The notes: a model not told the origin generated them from the letters alone. DNA of 64,000 nt from a bacterium (GCA_020444065.1 JAHLLQ010000003.1:1-64000); one strand, 5' to 3'. Positions 54,501 to 63,711 are shown, numbered from the stretch's first letter. Program-made: numbers and translations.

Positions 54501-56059
54501 CGAACCCGCCGTGGTATACGCAGACCGCGATCAGTATTCCGCTGCTTTCGCTTGGGAGTACTAAGTACTACAAACTGACCGCACCGGTGGATGCGTTGGG
54601 GTTACTTGAAATCGATTTGGATCCGTCGAGCGAATTCGATGCGGCGATGGATCTGTTCGACGCCGCGGGCAACCTGGTTGCTTCCTCCGATGAACCGGGG
54701 ATCAACGCCGACGAGTACATTCGATACGAATCCGTCGCGGCTGGCACGAATTACTACCTGCGTCTGAAGGGCAGTGCGGATACGAACGTCTCCTTCGACG
54801 ACTACGATCAGACCGGCAGTTGCAGTTTCACGGCCCGATTCCACATTCCGGGTGGAGCGACTCTGACGCCGACGGCATCGCCCACGCCGAGCCCAAGCCC
54901 GACGCCGAGTCTGACGCCATCGCCAAGTCCGACTCCGTCTCCATCGCCAACGCCTGCGATGGATTGCAAGGACCTTGGTGTTGTCGACGATCCAAGCCTG
55001 GAGGCATCCGCCCCGAATCCGTATTGGACGGAATTACCGGATGCTGCGACCGGTCCATTGTGCGAGGGGTCTTGTTCTTCCGGTACTCCGTTCGATGGTT
55101 CGCAGTATGCATTGTTTGGCGTTGGCGGCGTGGAGGGTTCGATCGAGCAGGCCGTGACGATTCCCGTGAGCGCGACGCGCCTGACGTACTGGGTTGCGGT
55201 CACGCCGGCGCTTTCCGGGCCATCTTACAATGAGCTTCAGGTTCTGCTGGACGGGAAGCAGATCGACTCGGTGCCGGGCCTGAACAACATGAGCTACACA
55301 GAGCGGACGGTTGATATTGTTGGCGTGGCGGACGGACTCGAGCACACGCTGACGTTTGCGAATACGGTCGCAACGCATACGGCGAAGTTCACGGTGGATC
55401 TGATTCAGATTCAGGACTGCATCATCACGCCGACGCCGTCGCCAACTCCCTCGCCAACGCCAACGCCGACGCCGGATTGTTCGGCATCGAAGGCACTGCT
55501 GGATGGAGGATTCGAGGAGGCGACGTCGCCGTGGTCGGAGACGTTGTCGGCGAATGCGATCTCGGCGTTCTGTCCGGACTCAGACTGCCGAGGTGGCCCG
55601 GGCGCGTATGCAGGGTCGGGGTATCTCTGGCTGGGCCGGCACAGTGGTTCGGGCATCCTGGAGTCAGTGCTGATCGAGCAGGATGTTCGCATTCCGACGA
55701 ACGCGACGACGCTGGCGTTCTACATGACGGCGGACATTCCGGACGACGACGGCACGGGGAATTCGCTGGCGTTCGCAATCGACAACACAACGCTGACGGA
55801 CGGCTTGTTCTCGCAGGCGTCCTTCCGCCTGGATCGTCCGTACACGTATTACGAACTGGATTGTTCTGCCTACGCAGATGGCGGGATTCACACGATTCAG
55901 ATCGTGGGCAACGCGAAGCCGGAGTCGACGACGAGTAATGTGCTGTTCGGCGTGGATGCGATGGAGTTGATCGTCTGCACGACTCCGACGCCGACACCGT
56001 CCCCGACTCCATCGCCAGCCCCGACCGAAGGTCCGGGAGAAATCTGGCTGGTGCAGTAG
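51578..56059 (+). CDS. Exported atypical subtilisin-like protein with PPC modules and C-terminal Trp motif
   Basis: 1493 residues; GGAGG spaced five bases before ATG. Signal peptide to about 24. Residues about 195-600 follow an S8-like fold: GTGIRIGVMSNS, then SDEGRGMMELVYDLLPG (Glu254 in place of the usual His), VIVDDVSYNGEPVFQDG, FTSAGNGG (oxyanion Asn336) and FFGTSAAAPNAAAVA (Ser549). The Asp position in GVMSNS is Asn208, so activity is uncertain. Two pre-peptidase C-terminal modules follow (VKYYHYVPDLGVDASVEIT; TKYYKLTAPVDALGLLEIDL). Thr-Pro-Ser linkers separate two jelly-roll modules (MDCKDLGVV; DCSASKALLDGGFEE). The end is GEIWLVQ. Confidence 0.82.
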   Translation: MLLRPRFLLTLSASLLLSTSLVPAQPRQSPAPWKYLDTALAKDELANALKMDSDLKALVAGEVMAARGEAPAANEPGSIAYHARSFQVAHEHPIVDITMRGDGEDAIEELKALPGVTINGVAHAPTYTVISAVIPVGQLMSAAANPAFCGLSSVAARTMGEDAAKMTFVARGEGVASNQAETALDVDDMRRYFPTIDGTGIRIGVMSNSANNRDGVAGDGGLIGIAESQNTGDLPLGARILFLGDPSGTGYSDEGRGMMELVYDLLPGVTQIGFKTASGGQGAFAANITDLANNGMNVIVDDVSYNGEPVFQDGVIAIAINNFVANGGMHFTSAGNGGPQKAYLSELIDTDNNGYHEFDVGDESLNVTVSANKVFASELWWAQPWGAATTDMEIELWNETDTTLLASSADANIGGNPYDLIAYDNTGGAEFDAHLKIHQLGGSSERPIFKILVPKLLEHLEKETGSLVQHGHGPNGISVGSSYYWDPTYAHNGSSRGPSVHFFDPAGSPYANPIDYEKPEFIAVDGVDTTFFGSPDTDGTGYPNFFGTSAAAPNAAAVACLLLQASGGPGSLSRYDAVQQLQASAIDLHDVGYDVDSGYGRLDALTMLTTMQQPETNSTQYITNPFGDVRVKAYFPNDSTPMGFMWNCTALGEMTVVADNLAGSEADVYTVVYDHDGSDVLGVDRDETGMTVNGLAAEPYWATVYSDAPFSTTNQACQFRVAGPAPTVSERTLDGDGLDSVSSNLIKSSHVKYYHYVPDLGVDASVEITVTPTGFDSLIAVFRGDGELLAQSGGGNGVGVADTLSLPNLPGDTGFYLAVASHRFDGYGAFSLSVDFDGVDGQPGTIWDEYPAAIDRIARFNPVTGVAEFSIDNLLEGSAHYTMVEPALNTHFNSYTTGYYTDKITAGAYFASNGRRMTVGGPGTQVIIFRNDDDSRKLYRLYASDDNDGALGVDIETELTIDPPANDAINPGSSTNPPWYTQTAISIPLLSLGSTKYYKLTAPVDALGLLEIDLDPSSEFDAAMDLFDAAGNLVASSDEPGINADEYIRYESVAAGTNYYLRLKGSADTNVSFDDYDQTGSCSFTARFHIPGGATLTPTASPTPSPSPTPSLTPSPSPTPSPSPTPAMDCKDLGVVDDPSLEASAPNPYWTELPDAATGPLCEGSCSSGTPFDGSQYALFGVGGVEGSIEQAVTIPVSATRLTYWVAVTPALSGPSYNELQVLLDGKQIDSVPGLNNMSYTERTVDIVGVADGLEHTLTFANTVATHTAKFTVDLIQIQDCIITPTPSPTPSPTPTPTPDCSASKALLDGGFEEATSPWSETLSANAISAFCPDSDCRGGPGAYAGSGYLWLGRHSGSGILESVLIEQDVRIPTNATTLAFYMTADIPDDDGTGNSLAFAIDNTTLTDGLFSQASFRLDRPYTYYELDCSAYADGGIHTIQIVGNAKPESTTSNVLFGVDAMELIVCTTPTPTPSPTPSPAPTEGPGEIWLVQ

Positions 56060-56214
56060 CCGAAGTTGGGGGCTGAAGGGCTGCCTTCTTCTTTCTGGCG
56101 CAGAGATTCTCCAGCGACTCTCCCCTTGCATTGGAACACAGACAGGTATAGATGTCTACTGGAGTCGATTCGGGGGAGACTCCATTCGATCGCCGAGTCC
56201 AGGGGAGAACGGCC

Positions 56215-59200
56215 ATGCATTTTTCTATTATTCGTCATTTCGATTCGCGCAGTTTCGGGAGACATGGCAGAGCCTTGCGCCTGCCGTGTCTTGTTATTCT
56301 GATATCCATCGTGGCAACGGCGGGATTTGCTCACACTCTGAGTGGAATCGTCTATGGTGGTCCGAGCCCGATGGAGAATGCCACGGTTTCGCTGCTCGAT
56401 CCGAGCACGATGGATACCTTGGATTCGACCACGACCAATGCGTCGGGCTTTTACGCATTGTCCGTGGGGGACGGGACGTACAATCTGCGGGTTTCGCCAC
56501 CCACAGGGAGCGGGTACTTCGAATCGGACGTGAATGACATCGTCGTCGATGGAGCGGACGTGACGCAGAATGTCGTGTTGTTGGCGGAGGCAGGCGTCTT
56601 GTGTGGGACGGTTTTCGCAGCGGATGGTGTGACCTCGGTTTCTGCGATCGAGGTGGCTGCCAGCGGCGGCGGCTTGTCTTCGCAGGTGAAGACCGTAAGC
56701 GATGCGAATGGCTACTACGAACTGCACGTTCCTCCTGGTGTGTACAGTTTGCACATTTCAGGTTCTCAGAATTCCGATCCGCCGCCCAATATTGAGACGT
56801 GCGATTCCTTCACGATATTTGACATTATCTACCACATTAATGTCTCCGGAAATGTGAATCAGGATATCGTGCTTCTTCCCTTTATCAAAATCTCTGGACA
56901 TGTCTATGGGAACGGAGAGCCGATGGCGGGGGCTTCGATCTATAAGCTGGGGATGGCCGAGGATGGGATCGCCCTTGCGTATGCGGACGATTGGGTCGAT
57001 ACGGATGAGAATGGCGCCTATGAGGTCCGGACATTTCCCGGCGAGGAGAGGTTCGATATTACTCCGCCCGAGGGTTCAGGTTACGAACCGAAGACTTTCG
57101 GTTACTGGACCTACACGGAGGATTCGATCCAGGATTTCCATTTTGAGCGCCCATTGACTCTCAGTGGCCATGTCTACGCTGCCGATGGGATTACGCCGGC
57201 GGCTTACATCGAGGTTTCGGCGAATGGGACAGGGGGCGTTAACGTTCGTGAATACGCGGACGCTGAAGGGTACTACGAATTGGAAGTTCCTTCCGGGACT
57301 TACACGCTGTCCCTGACGGGCAGCACTCATTCTTCCCCGCCCATCGGAATAGAATCTCCCGATCTTTTTGGGATTTCAGGCGTGGTCTCGAATCTTGCCG
57401 TCTTTGAGGATACGATTCAAGACATGACGCTGCCGCCTTTCTATCGAGTGACCGGGCAGGTGCGTGGCAACGGTGTGCCGCTAGAGGGAGTCGAACTCTG
57501 GTTTATTGGCGACGACTACATGCACGATTACGTCACGGGGACGGACAATCTCAGGACAAGCGATTCGAACGGCGAATTCGAGTTCCTGACGTTCTGGGGT
57601 GTCTTCACCGCCGATGTGACGCCTCCTCCGGATTCCGGTTTCCTTGACCAGCGGTTCCGAAGGATCGATGTCACCGGGGATATGACCTACAATATCGATC
57701 TGGAGCGCCCAGTGTCTCTGAGCGGCACCGTGCGGGCGCACGATGGGACGACGCTGGTTTCTGGAATAGAGGTCTACGCTGGAGGCGATACGTCGGTGAC
57801 TGGAGCATCCGGCCAATATGAACTGGAAGTCCTGCCGGGCGAGTACTGGCTAGCAGTGCAGGGCGGCGAATTCATCTCTCGTCCGCTCAACATCGATTGT
57901 CCGAAGTTATTTGCCCTCTTGGATGCTGTTCCGAAGATTACGGTGAATCTGGAGACGGTTCAAGATGTCATTTTGCCGGAGTTCATTCATGTGACGGGGA
58001 ACACGACAGATAATAACGGCGTTCCCGTTCCCGGTACGGATCTGGAGCTGGTTCTCTCGGGCGACCCCTGCGAGGACTGGTCCACATCGGACGGCAATGG
58101 CGCCTATTCAATGACGGTACTCCCAGGGGAGTATCGGCAAGAGATCGATCCACCGCTCAATAGCGGGTTCTACTCGATTCGAATGTACAATGTGGATATT
58201 CCCGGGCCTTTGCAGCAGAACATTGTGCTGAGTCACGAGGACACCCATGCGCCGCTGGTGATTGCCGGTCCGTATGTGAACAGCATTACGGGTACAACCG
58301 CGACTGTGGAGTGGCAGACGAATGAACCGGCCTCGACCAAGGCGCTTTTTGGGACTAGCAGCCCTCCATCGCTAGTGGCGGAAGTGCCAGGAATTCGTTC
58401 CCAGCATTCTGTTCTGTTGAGCGGGCTGGCGCCTGGCGAGACTTATTTCGTTCGCGCGTCGGCGACGGACTCTTCTTCGAATGGACCGACGCTGAGTCCT
58501 GTCACGTCTTTCAGAACGCAGTCCGTGTCGGACACACAGCCGCCCGTAATTCTTGGGGGGCCCGTTGTGGTTTCCATCGAACATGATTCCGCAATCGTGG
58601 AATGGACGACAAATGAACCCGCGGATAGTTCAGTGGCTTTCAGTGCGATGAGATCGAGCGAAACGCTGGTCACCGATTCGGCGCTTGTTCGCGATCACCG
58701 GATCGCTTTGTCGGGGCTTGCCGCAGAGACTTCATACAGCGCCTTCGTCTCTTCGACAGACGGATCGGGAAATGGCCCGGTGGTGAGTCCGTCGATCACT
58801 TTCCGCACGCTCCATGCGCCGGATACTACGCCTCCGGTGATTACATCGGGGCCGATGGCAATCGATGTAACGGACAGTGAAGCGACGATTGTGTGGACCA
58901 CGAATGAACCCGCGACCAGCGGGGTTTCGTACAACGATGGGACTGTGTTCGGCGTTCACTCGGATACGGCATTGGTGACAGCCCACAGCGTGCAATTGGT
59001 GGACCTCGACGCGGCGACGATCTACTACTTCACCGTATCGACGAAGGATGCTTCCGGAAATGGTCCGACACTGAGCGAAACGTTGGACTTCACGACATCG
59101 GCCAGCCCGGACACGGAGGCTCCGGTGACGATCGAGGGGCCATTGGTGAAGAACGTCACTCATCAATCGGCCGTGATCTGGTGGCGGACGAATGAGCCTG

Positions 59201-60324
59201 CGACTAGTGTGGTCGAGTATGGCACCTCGACAACGTTGGGATTGCAGGAAGCCCAGGCTACTCTGAATCGCATCCACAATATCCCCGTGGTCGGGTTGGA
59301 AGCGGACACACTGTACTACTTCCGAGTGGCGTCTGTCGATGGTAGCGGGAACGAGTCTTCCGCGAGTTCGATCTTGTCGTTCCACACGGACGCGTTGCCG
59401 GATACGACCGCGCCGGTGTTCCTGACGGAGCCCTACGTGATCGATGTGACAAATGAGTCGGCTGTGTTGTACTGGGAGACGGATGAACCTGCAGATTCCG
59501 TAGTGGAGTATGGCGCCTCTCTGCCGTACGCGTCACGGTCATCGAACAGCGACAAGGTGCGTGAGCATTGGATGACGCTGGTGGGATTGTCCGAGAGCGA
59601 GGAGTACGGTTTCCGCGTCAGCTCGATGGATATCAGCGGGAATGTGGCGATTTACGAAAGCCCCGTTCCAGGGGGCTCGCGTGCTGCCGGGTTTGTCACC
59701 AGCTCAACGCCGGATGTCGTGGCACCGACGTTGATCAACGGTCCCTCTGTAGTCGCAAAGACCGACACGTCAGCAACGATCTGGTGGAAAACATCGGAAC
59801 TTGCAGACACGAGGCTTTGGCACGGGACTCAGGGGGCAGACCCTGCACTGTTTGAAGGAGATATCGCCCATCGAATCGAGCACACTGTCACGCTGACAAA
59901 CCTGGAACCGGCAACGGACTATTGCTTCAGGGCCGGTTCGGCGGATGTCAGTGGCAACGGGCCGACCATGAGTTCGATCATCAACTTCTCGACAGATGCG
60001 GACCCGGATACAATTCCTCCTGCGATTATCGATGGGCCGATTGCAGACGGAATCACTTTGTCTGCGGCAACGATTTCCTGGGAGACGGATGAGTTCGCGG
60101 GTAGTCGGGTCCTCTTCGGCACGGATGAAGCAGACCTGAAGCGGGAAGCGAACAAAGACGGGATGCGCAACTCGCACTCTGTTACTCTGACCGGGTTGGA
60201 ACCAGGGACGGAGTACTTCTACTCGGTGGTTTCGGAAGATCTGTCTGGGAATTCTGCGCCCAGCCCGACGAAGTCTTTCCGGACGACTCTGATTCCGCGC
60301 CCGGATATATGGATACTGCGATAG
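56215..60324 (+). CDS. Exported repeat protein: seven regulatory-like modules and seven FN3 modules, Trp motif end
   Basis: 1369 residues from ATG 56215 (GGGGAGA upstream); signal peptide LVILISIVATAGFA. Residues to about 675 carry seven carboxypeptidase-regulatory-like modules alternating between two types. Type A has SGxVYGNGxPxxG and a PP..SG hairpin; type B has AxDGxTxxxxIEVxAxG and a S.PP.NI/PLNI...FxI stretch. Seven FN3-like modules follow, marked P-P/A-P-V-I...G-P, A-T-V-E-W/I-V-W-T-T-N-E-P and D.SGN.....V.SF.T. The last residues are RPDIWILR. Likely extracellular scaffold or polymer-binding protein. Confidence 0.85.
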   Translation: MHFSIIRHFDSRSFGRHGRALRLPCLVILISIVATAGFAHTLSGIVYGGPSPMENATVSLLDPSTMDTLDSTTTNASGFYALSVGDGTYNLRVSPPTGSGYFESDVNDIVVDGADVTQNVVLLAEAGVLCGTVFAADGVTSVSAIEVAASGGGLSSQVKTVSDANGYYELHVPPGVYSLHISGSQNSDPPPNIETCDSFTIFDIIYHINVSGNVNQDIVLLPFIKISGHVYGNGEPMAGASIYKLGMAEDGIALAYADDWVDTDENGAYEVRTFPGEERFDITPPEGSGYEPKTFGYWTYTEDSIQDFHFERPLTLSGHVYAADGITPAAYIEVSANGTGGVNVREYADAEGYYELEVPSGTYTLSLTGSTHSSPPIGIESPDLFGISGVVSNLAVFEDTIQDMTLPPFYRVTGQVRGNGVPLEGVELWFIGDDYMHDYVTGTDNLRTSDSNGEFEFLTFWGVFTADVTPPPDSGFLDQRFRRIDVTGDMTYNIDLERPVSLSGTVRAHDGTTLVSGIEVYAGGDTSVTGASGQYELEVLPGEYWLAVQGGEFISRPLNIDCPKLFALLDAVPKITVNLETVQDVILPEFIHVTGNTTDNNGVPVPGTDLELVLSGDPCEDWSTSDGNGAYSMTVLPGEYRQEIDPPLNSGFYSIRMYNVDIPGPLQQNIVLSHEDTHAPLVIAGPYVNSITGTTATVEWQTNEPASTKALFGTSSPPSLVAEVPGIRSQHSVLLSGLAPGETYFVRASATDSSSNGPTLSPVTSFRTQSVSDTQPPVILGGPVVVSIEHDSAIVEWTTNEPADSSVAFSAMRSSETLVTDSALVRDHRIALSGLAAETSYSAFVSSTDGSGNGPVVSPSITFRTLHAPDTTPPVITSGPMAIDVTDSEATIVWTTNEPATSGVSYNDGTVFGVHSDTALVTAHSVQLVDLDAATIYYFTVSTKDASGNGPTLSETLDFTTSASPDTEAPVTIEGPLVKNVTHQSAVIWWRTNEPATSVVEYGTSTTLGLQEAQATLNRIHNIPVVGLEADTLYYFRVASVDGSGNESSASSILSFHTDALPDTTAPVFLTEPYVIDVTNESAVLYWETDEPADSVVEYGASLPYASRSSNSDKVREHWMTLVGLSESEEYGFRVSSMDISGNVAIYESPVPGGSRAAGFVTSSTPDVVAPTLINGPSVVAKTDTSATIWWKTSELADTRLWHGTQGADPALFEGDIAHRIEHTVTLTNLEPATDYCFRAGSADVSGNGPTMSSIINFSTDADPDTIPPAIIDGPIADGITLSAATISWETDEFAGSRVLFGTDEADLKREANKDGMRNSHSVTLTGLEPGTEYFYSVVSEDLSGNSAPSPTKSFRTTLIPRPDIWILR

Positions 60325-60325
60325 G

Positions 60326-60344
60326 GGGAAGGCATGTGCCTCCC
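60326..60344. terminator. Small hairpin between convergent genes
   Basis: GGG, bulged A, then AGGC paired with GCCT and CCC around ATGT, in the 22-base gap between a rightward and a leftward gene. Could serve both strands; weak T-run. Confidence 0.4.
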
Positions 60345-60346
60345 AC

Positions 60347-60787
60347 CTACTCGCAGTAGACGCGGACGGTGCTGCCTTTTTCATCGTCGATGTCGACGGT
60401 GAGTTCGCCGAGGTGCTCGAGGAGTTCTTCGAGATCGTCGGCGGACATGGCGGAGAGGTCGGCTTCGATGCCTTTGCCTTCGAGGGCGGCTTCGACTTTG
60501 GCGGCGGCGTGGTCGGGCATCAGGCCTTTGAACTTCATGCCGGCGCGAACCAGGCCGAGCGGGACGCGCACGTTGACGCGTTCGTTCTTCTCGCCGCCCT
60601 TGTCTTCGATGCGAACGCAGAGATACTTCGGGCGCTTCTTCGCGACGACGGCGGTTGCGGCGGGTGGAGCGGTTTTCGGCTGTTCGGCCGGGCCGGTTTC
60701 GATGGCGGCCAGGAGGCGCTCGGCCTCGTCCGCAGTGATCTTTCCTTCGCTGAGCATTTCCAGAATCTGACGGCGTTCGTTACTCAT
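60347..60787 (-). CDS. SHOCT-like domain protein
   Basis: 146 residues; the start at MSNERRQIL follows CAGGAG. An N-terminal helix pair, RRQILEMLSEGKITADEAERLLAAIE, is the SHOCT-like motif. An Ala-Pro linker follows, then a beta-rich domain (YLCVRIEDKGGEKNERVNVRVPLGLVRAGMKF ... VDIDDEKGSTVRVYC) resembling YvlB/DUF4097-type neighbours. It ends a three-gene operon with a small membrane protein and a DUF2089 protein. Probably envelope-stress or regulatory function; inferred from the neighbours. Confidence 0.82.
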   Translation of the reverse strand: MSNERRQILEMLSEGKITADEAERLLAAIETGPAEQPKTAPPAATAVVAKKRPKYLCVRIEDKGGEKNERVNVRVPLGLVRAGMKFKGLMPDHAAAKVEAALEGKGIEADLSAMSADDLEELLEHLGELTVDIDDEKGSTVRVYCE

Positions 60788-60827
60788 TGTTCGAATCTCC
60801 TGTTCGTAGCTTTCAATCTTTCGGGTC

Positions 60828-61133
60828 TCAATCGATGGCGAAGGCGAATCCTTCTTTGCCATCGTGGATTTCAGCGCGGGTGCCTCTTGCGGCGGCGGCG
60901 AGTTGCCAGAGTTGCGGGCCGATGGTGATGACTTTGCGGGCCGACTCGCGGCCGGCGGGCAGGCAGATCAGCGCGATCAGCAGCACCAGCGGGACGAGCG
61001 CGAGGGCGAGCAGCAGGGCCGGGAGCCAGATGAGGATGAGCGGGAGCCAGCATCCGAGTTGGCGACGACCGGGGCGCTTCATGCGTACCCGCAGCAATTG
61101 GGGCGGGGCCCAACGTTCGACGGCGTTGTTCAT
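60828..61133 (-). CDS. Small membrane protein of the DUF2089 operon
   Basis: 101 residues; AGGAGGA precedes the ATG, whose ATGA overlaps the stop of the DUF2089 gene. A basic N-terminus, one long hydrophobic stretch (LPLILIWLPALLLALALVPLVLLIALI, probably two close membrane passes) and a short C-terminal domain. It has no known family motif that I recognise. Probably an effector or sensor partner of the SHOCT-like protein. Confidence 0.75.
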   Translation of the reverse strand: MNNAVERWAPPQLLRVRMKRPGRRQLGCWLPLILIWLPALLLALALVPLVLLIALICLPAGRESARKVITIGPQLWQLAAAARGTRAEIHDGKEGFAFAID

Positions 61134-61552
61134 GACCGCATCCTCCTGAGAGCTTCGTCGACATCGATCTTGCCGGAACGCAGGGCTTCGAGAGCGGCCG
61201 AGGCGTCGGCGTGGGTCGGTGTTGGTTCTTCTTCGGGGTCGGGGGCGAAATCGTGATCGACTTCGACGAACTCGAACTTCTCGCCGAGGCGGTTCAGGCG
61301 GTTCTTCACGGTGGGGTAGCTGACGCCGAGGATCTGCTCCATGCGCTTGATGGAGCCGTGGCTGCGGACGAAGGCGATGATGAAGAACTGCTCTTCCATG
61401 GAGAGCTGGGCGAGGGCGGGGAGTTCGAAGGAGCCCTCGATGGCGACGCCGTTTTCCTTGAGGCGAACGCGCTCGACGGCGACTTCGCGGCCGCCAGTGA
61501 GGCGGGTGAGCTCGTTCCATTCGAGGGTGGGGTTGTTGTTCTGGCGTTCCAT
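61130..61552 (-). CDS. DUF2089 family putative transcription regulator
   Basis: The start at MERQNNNP is preferred (GAGG upstream); an ATG seven codons earlier is possible. The DUF2089 helix-turn-helix part reads LTGGREVAVERVRLKENGVAIEGSFELPALAQLSMEEQFFIIAFVRSHG, then SIKRMEQILGVSYPTVKNRLNRL with the recognition helix. A short acidic linker and a C-terminal helical SHOCT-like segment (SAALEALRSGKIDVDEALRRMR) follow. Members are thought to control downstream DUF4097/SHOCT genes; here those genes follow directly. Confidence 0.87.
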   Translation of the reverse strand: MERQNNNPTLEWNELTRLTGGREVAVERVRLKENGVAIEGSFELPALAQLSMEEQFFIIAFVRSHGSIKRMEQILGVSYPTVKNRLNRLGEKFEFVEVDHDFAPDPEEEPTPTHADASAALEALRSGKIDVDEALRRMRS

Positions 61553-62202
61553 GGCGAGTTGCCTCGTTTTCATTTTCTGAAGGGAGTGGAGCGGAATAGG
61601 TTCTGTATGTCAACACGGAAATTGAAAAAATTGATTTTTTGGTTCAATAAACTTGATTTTGTTGATCCGGGTGGGCGTGTGCGTCCGGTCTGGGGCTGCG
61701 CGGCGGCGCCTAAGTCCTTAGAATACAACGTGATACGGAAATTCTGGGCGGAGTGCGACTTCTCGACAAAGATTTGGGGGTGTCGATTGGCCTCGTTCGT
61801 TGAGGAGATGTTCTCTCCGATTTTCGCGCCGAGGACTGGCCATGGGTTTCTTGTTTGGATTGTTTGTGTTGATTTGTTTCTTGGCGACGAAGCGGAGTGC
61901 GTGGTGCTTGCCCGGGCTGAGGCGATTCGCGAGTGATCTCTTCCATTCAGTGGCGTTGCAATTGTGCGAGTGTGCTTCGTGTGTGCATCGGTGGTGCATG
62001 CTGCGGAGTTGTGTTTTCTCGTTGTTCCCTGTTTAGAACCTCTCGGCACAGGAAGAGCTATTGAAGTCGGTGCGTTGCGAATTCGCAACAAGTCGCATTC
62101 TGTTAATTCATCAATTCGGAGGGGGTCTCTCACAGCCTTGCTATCTTCTGGAGTTCGAAGGTTGACTTCAAGTGCGTCCGTTCGGGCGCCAAGGGGGCGC
62201 GA
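61553..62202. other. Long intergenic region, AT-rich at its left
   Basis: 650 bases between divergent genes at 61552 and 62203. An AT-rich part near 61610-61670 holds several TTGATTTT-type words, possibly the regulatory region of the leftward DUF2089 operon. Frames with hydrophobic or Cys-rich translations (61800-62036) lack ribosome sites and are not called. Nothing else was recognised. Confidence 0.4.
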
Positions 62203-63711
62203 GTGCAATTGCACCGGTCGATTCCGAAGAAGCTGTGTGAGGCACCTGTTCTTGATTCGTCCGTTCCACGAATGACACCGAGGCAGCGGACGGCGCTGCT
62301 GATCAATCCCTTCTATCCAAAGGACCCCCACGCTTCGTTCGGGAAGCATGTGCTGACGCCGACGCTGACGCTGACGTCGATTGCCGCGGCAACGCCGGAC
62401 GATTGGCATGTGGAGTATTGGGACGAGAACCTTCTGCAGGGTCCTCCCCCTTCTGAGCCGTTTCCGCAGGTCGTTGGCATCACGGTGCATCTGACGTTTG
62501 CGCGCCGGGCGTATGAGTTGGCCGACTGGTATCGTCGGCGCGGGGCGATTGTGGTGCTTGGCGGCTTGCATGTGATGTCCGCACCGGAGGAAGTCCGTCC
62601 CCATGCGGACATTCTGGCGTTTGGCGAGGGCGTGAAGATCTGGCCGGAGATTCTGCGCGATGTGCAGGCGGGGACGCAGAAGGCGGAGTATGTTGGCGCA
62701 TTCGACTCATCGTTTGAATTGGAACCGGCGCCGCGGCATTCGCTGGCGGGATCGCGGGATTTCCTGACGCGTGCCAGCGTGATTGCGACGCGCGGTTGCC
62801 ACAGCCGTTGCGGGTTCTGCTATTTGTCCACGCGCGGGCTGCGGATGCCGTACCAGGTTCGACCTCCGCGCGACGTTGCCCGAGAGATTGCAGAGACGGG
62901 CGAACCGTACGCGGTCTTCATCGACAATAACCTCGGGTCGCGGCCGGAGTACCTGCGCGAGTTGTGTCGAGAGCTGGAGACATTGCGGATTATCTGGAGC
63001 GCCGCGGTCAGTATCGATACGGCGAACGATCCGAGCGTTGTTGCCGCGATGGCGGCCTCGGGCTGCACGGGCGTGTTCGTCGGTTTCGAGACGTTGGACG
63101 ATTCAAATCTTCGCGACGCCAGGAAGAAGACTCCGCCCACGCAGGATTTTGCGCGGCGCGTTCGGATCTTTCACGATCATGGCATTCAAGTGAATGGCAG
63201 CTTTGTGTTTGGCTTCGATCATGATGGGCCGGATGTGTTCGAGCGAACGGTTGCGTGGATCGAGGAGAACCGGCTCGAGTGCGCGACGTATCACATTCTG
63301 ACACCTTACCCGGGGACGCCGCTGTTTCGAGAGATGGAACGCGCGGGGCGTTTGCTTCACAAGGATTGGGGGCGCTACGATACGTCGCACGCGGTGTTTC
63401 GCCCGGCGCGGATGTCGCCGGAGGAGTTGGAGGAAGGCTACTCGTGGGCGTACCGCCGAACGTTTTCGTGGGATTCGATCTGGGCGCGGCGGCCGGAGCG
63501 ATGGAGCTCGGTGCCGGGTTATCTGGGGATGAGTGCGCTCTATAAGAAGTCGAACTGGTTGTGGCCGTGGTTGATTCAATGGAGATTGACGCATGCCGCG
63601 TGGCGGCCATTGGTGAATGCGTCGCGCTGGGTGAATGTGCTGGGGAGGGGCGCGCGGATGGAGCGGGCGGCGGCGTTGATGAATCGAGGAGACGCGAGGC
63701 GATATGGGTGA
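62203..63711 (+). CDS. B12-binding radical SAM protein
   Basis: 502 residues. GTG 62203 has AAGGGGG upstream; ATG 62272 (MTPRQRTALLINPF) is an alternative. The N-terminal cobalamin-type domain shows VVLGGLHVMSAPEEVRPHADILAFGEGV. The radical SAM cluster CHSRCGFC gives Cys199, Cys203 and Cys206. Later landmarks ATRGC, FIDNNLGS, GVFVGFETLDDSNL, GSFVFGFDHDGPDVFE and YHILTPYPGTPLF are typical of this class. The substrate is unknown. It overlaps the next gene by eight bases, so the two are probably co-translated. Confidence 0.92.
   Translation: MQLHRSIPKKLCEAPVLDSSVPRMTPRQRTALLINPFYPKDPHASFGKHVLTPTLTLTSIAAATPDDWHVEYWDENLLQGPPPSEPFPQVVGITVHLTFARRAYELADWYRRRGAIVVLGGLHVMSAPEEVRPHADILAFGEGVKIWPEILRDVQAGTQKAEYVGAFDSSFELEPAPRHSLAGSRDFLTRASVIATRGCHSRCGFCYLSTRGLRMPYQVRPPRDVAREIAETGEPYAVFIDNNLGSRPEYLRELCRELETLRIIWSAAVSIDTANDPSVVAAMAASGCTGVFVGFETLDDSNLRDARKKTPPTQDFARRVRIFHDHGIQVNGSFVFGFDHDGPDVFERTVAWIEENRLECATYHILTPYPGTPLFREMERAGRLLHKDWGRYDTSHAVFRPARMSPEELEEGYSWAYRRTFSWDSIWARRPERWSSVPGYLGMSALYKKSNWLWPWLIQWRLTHAAWRPLVNASRWVNVLGRGARMERAAALMNRGDARRYG

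Noticed and set aside
61570-62604. 344-codon leftward frame over the intergenic region and radical SAM gene
   Set aside because: It overlaps a clear CxxxCxxC radical SAM gene, is rich in Arg/Pro/His, and has no domain or start signal.
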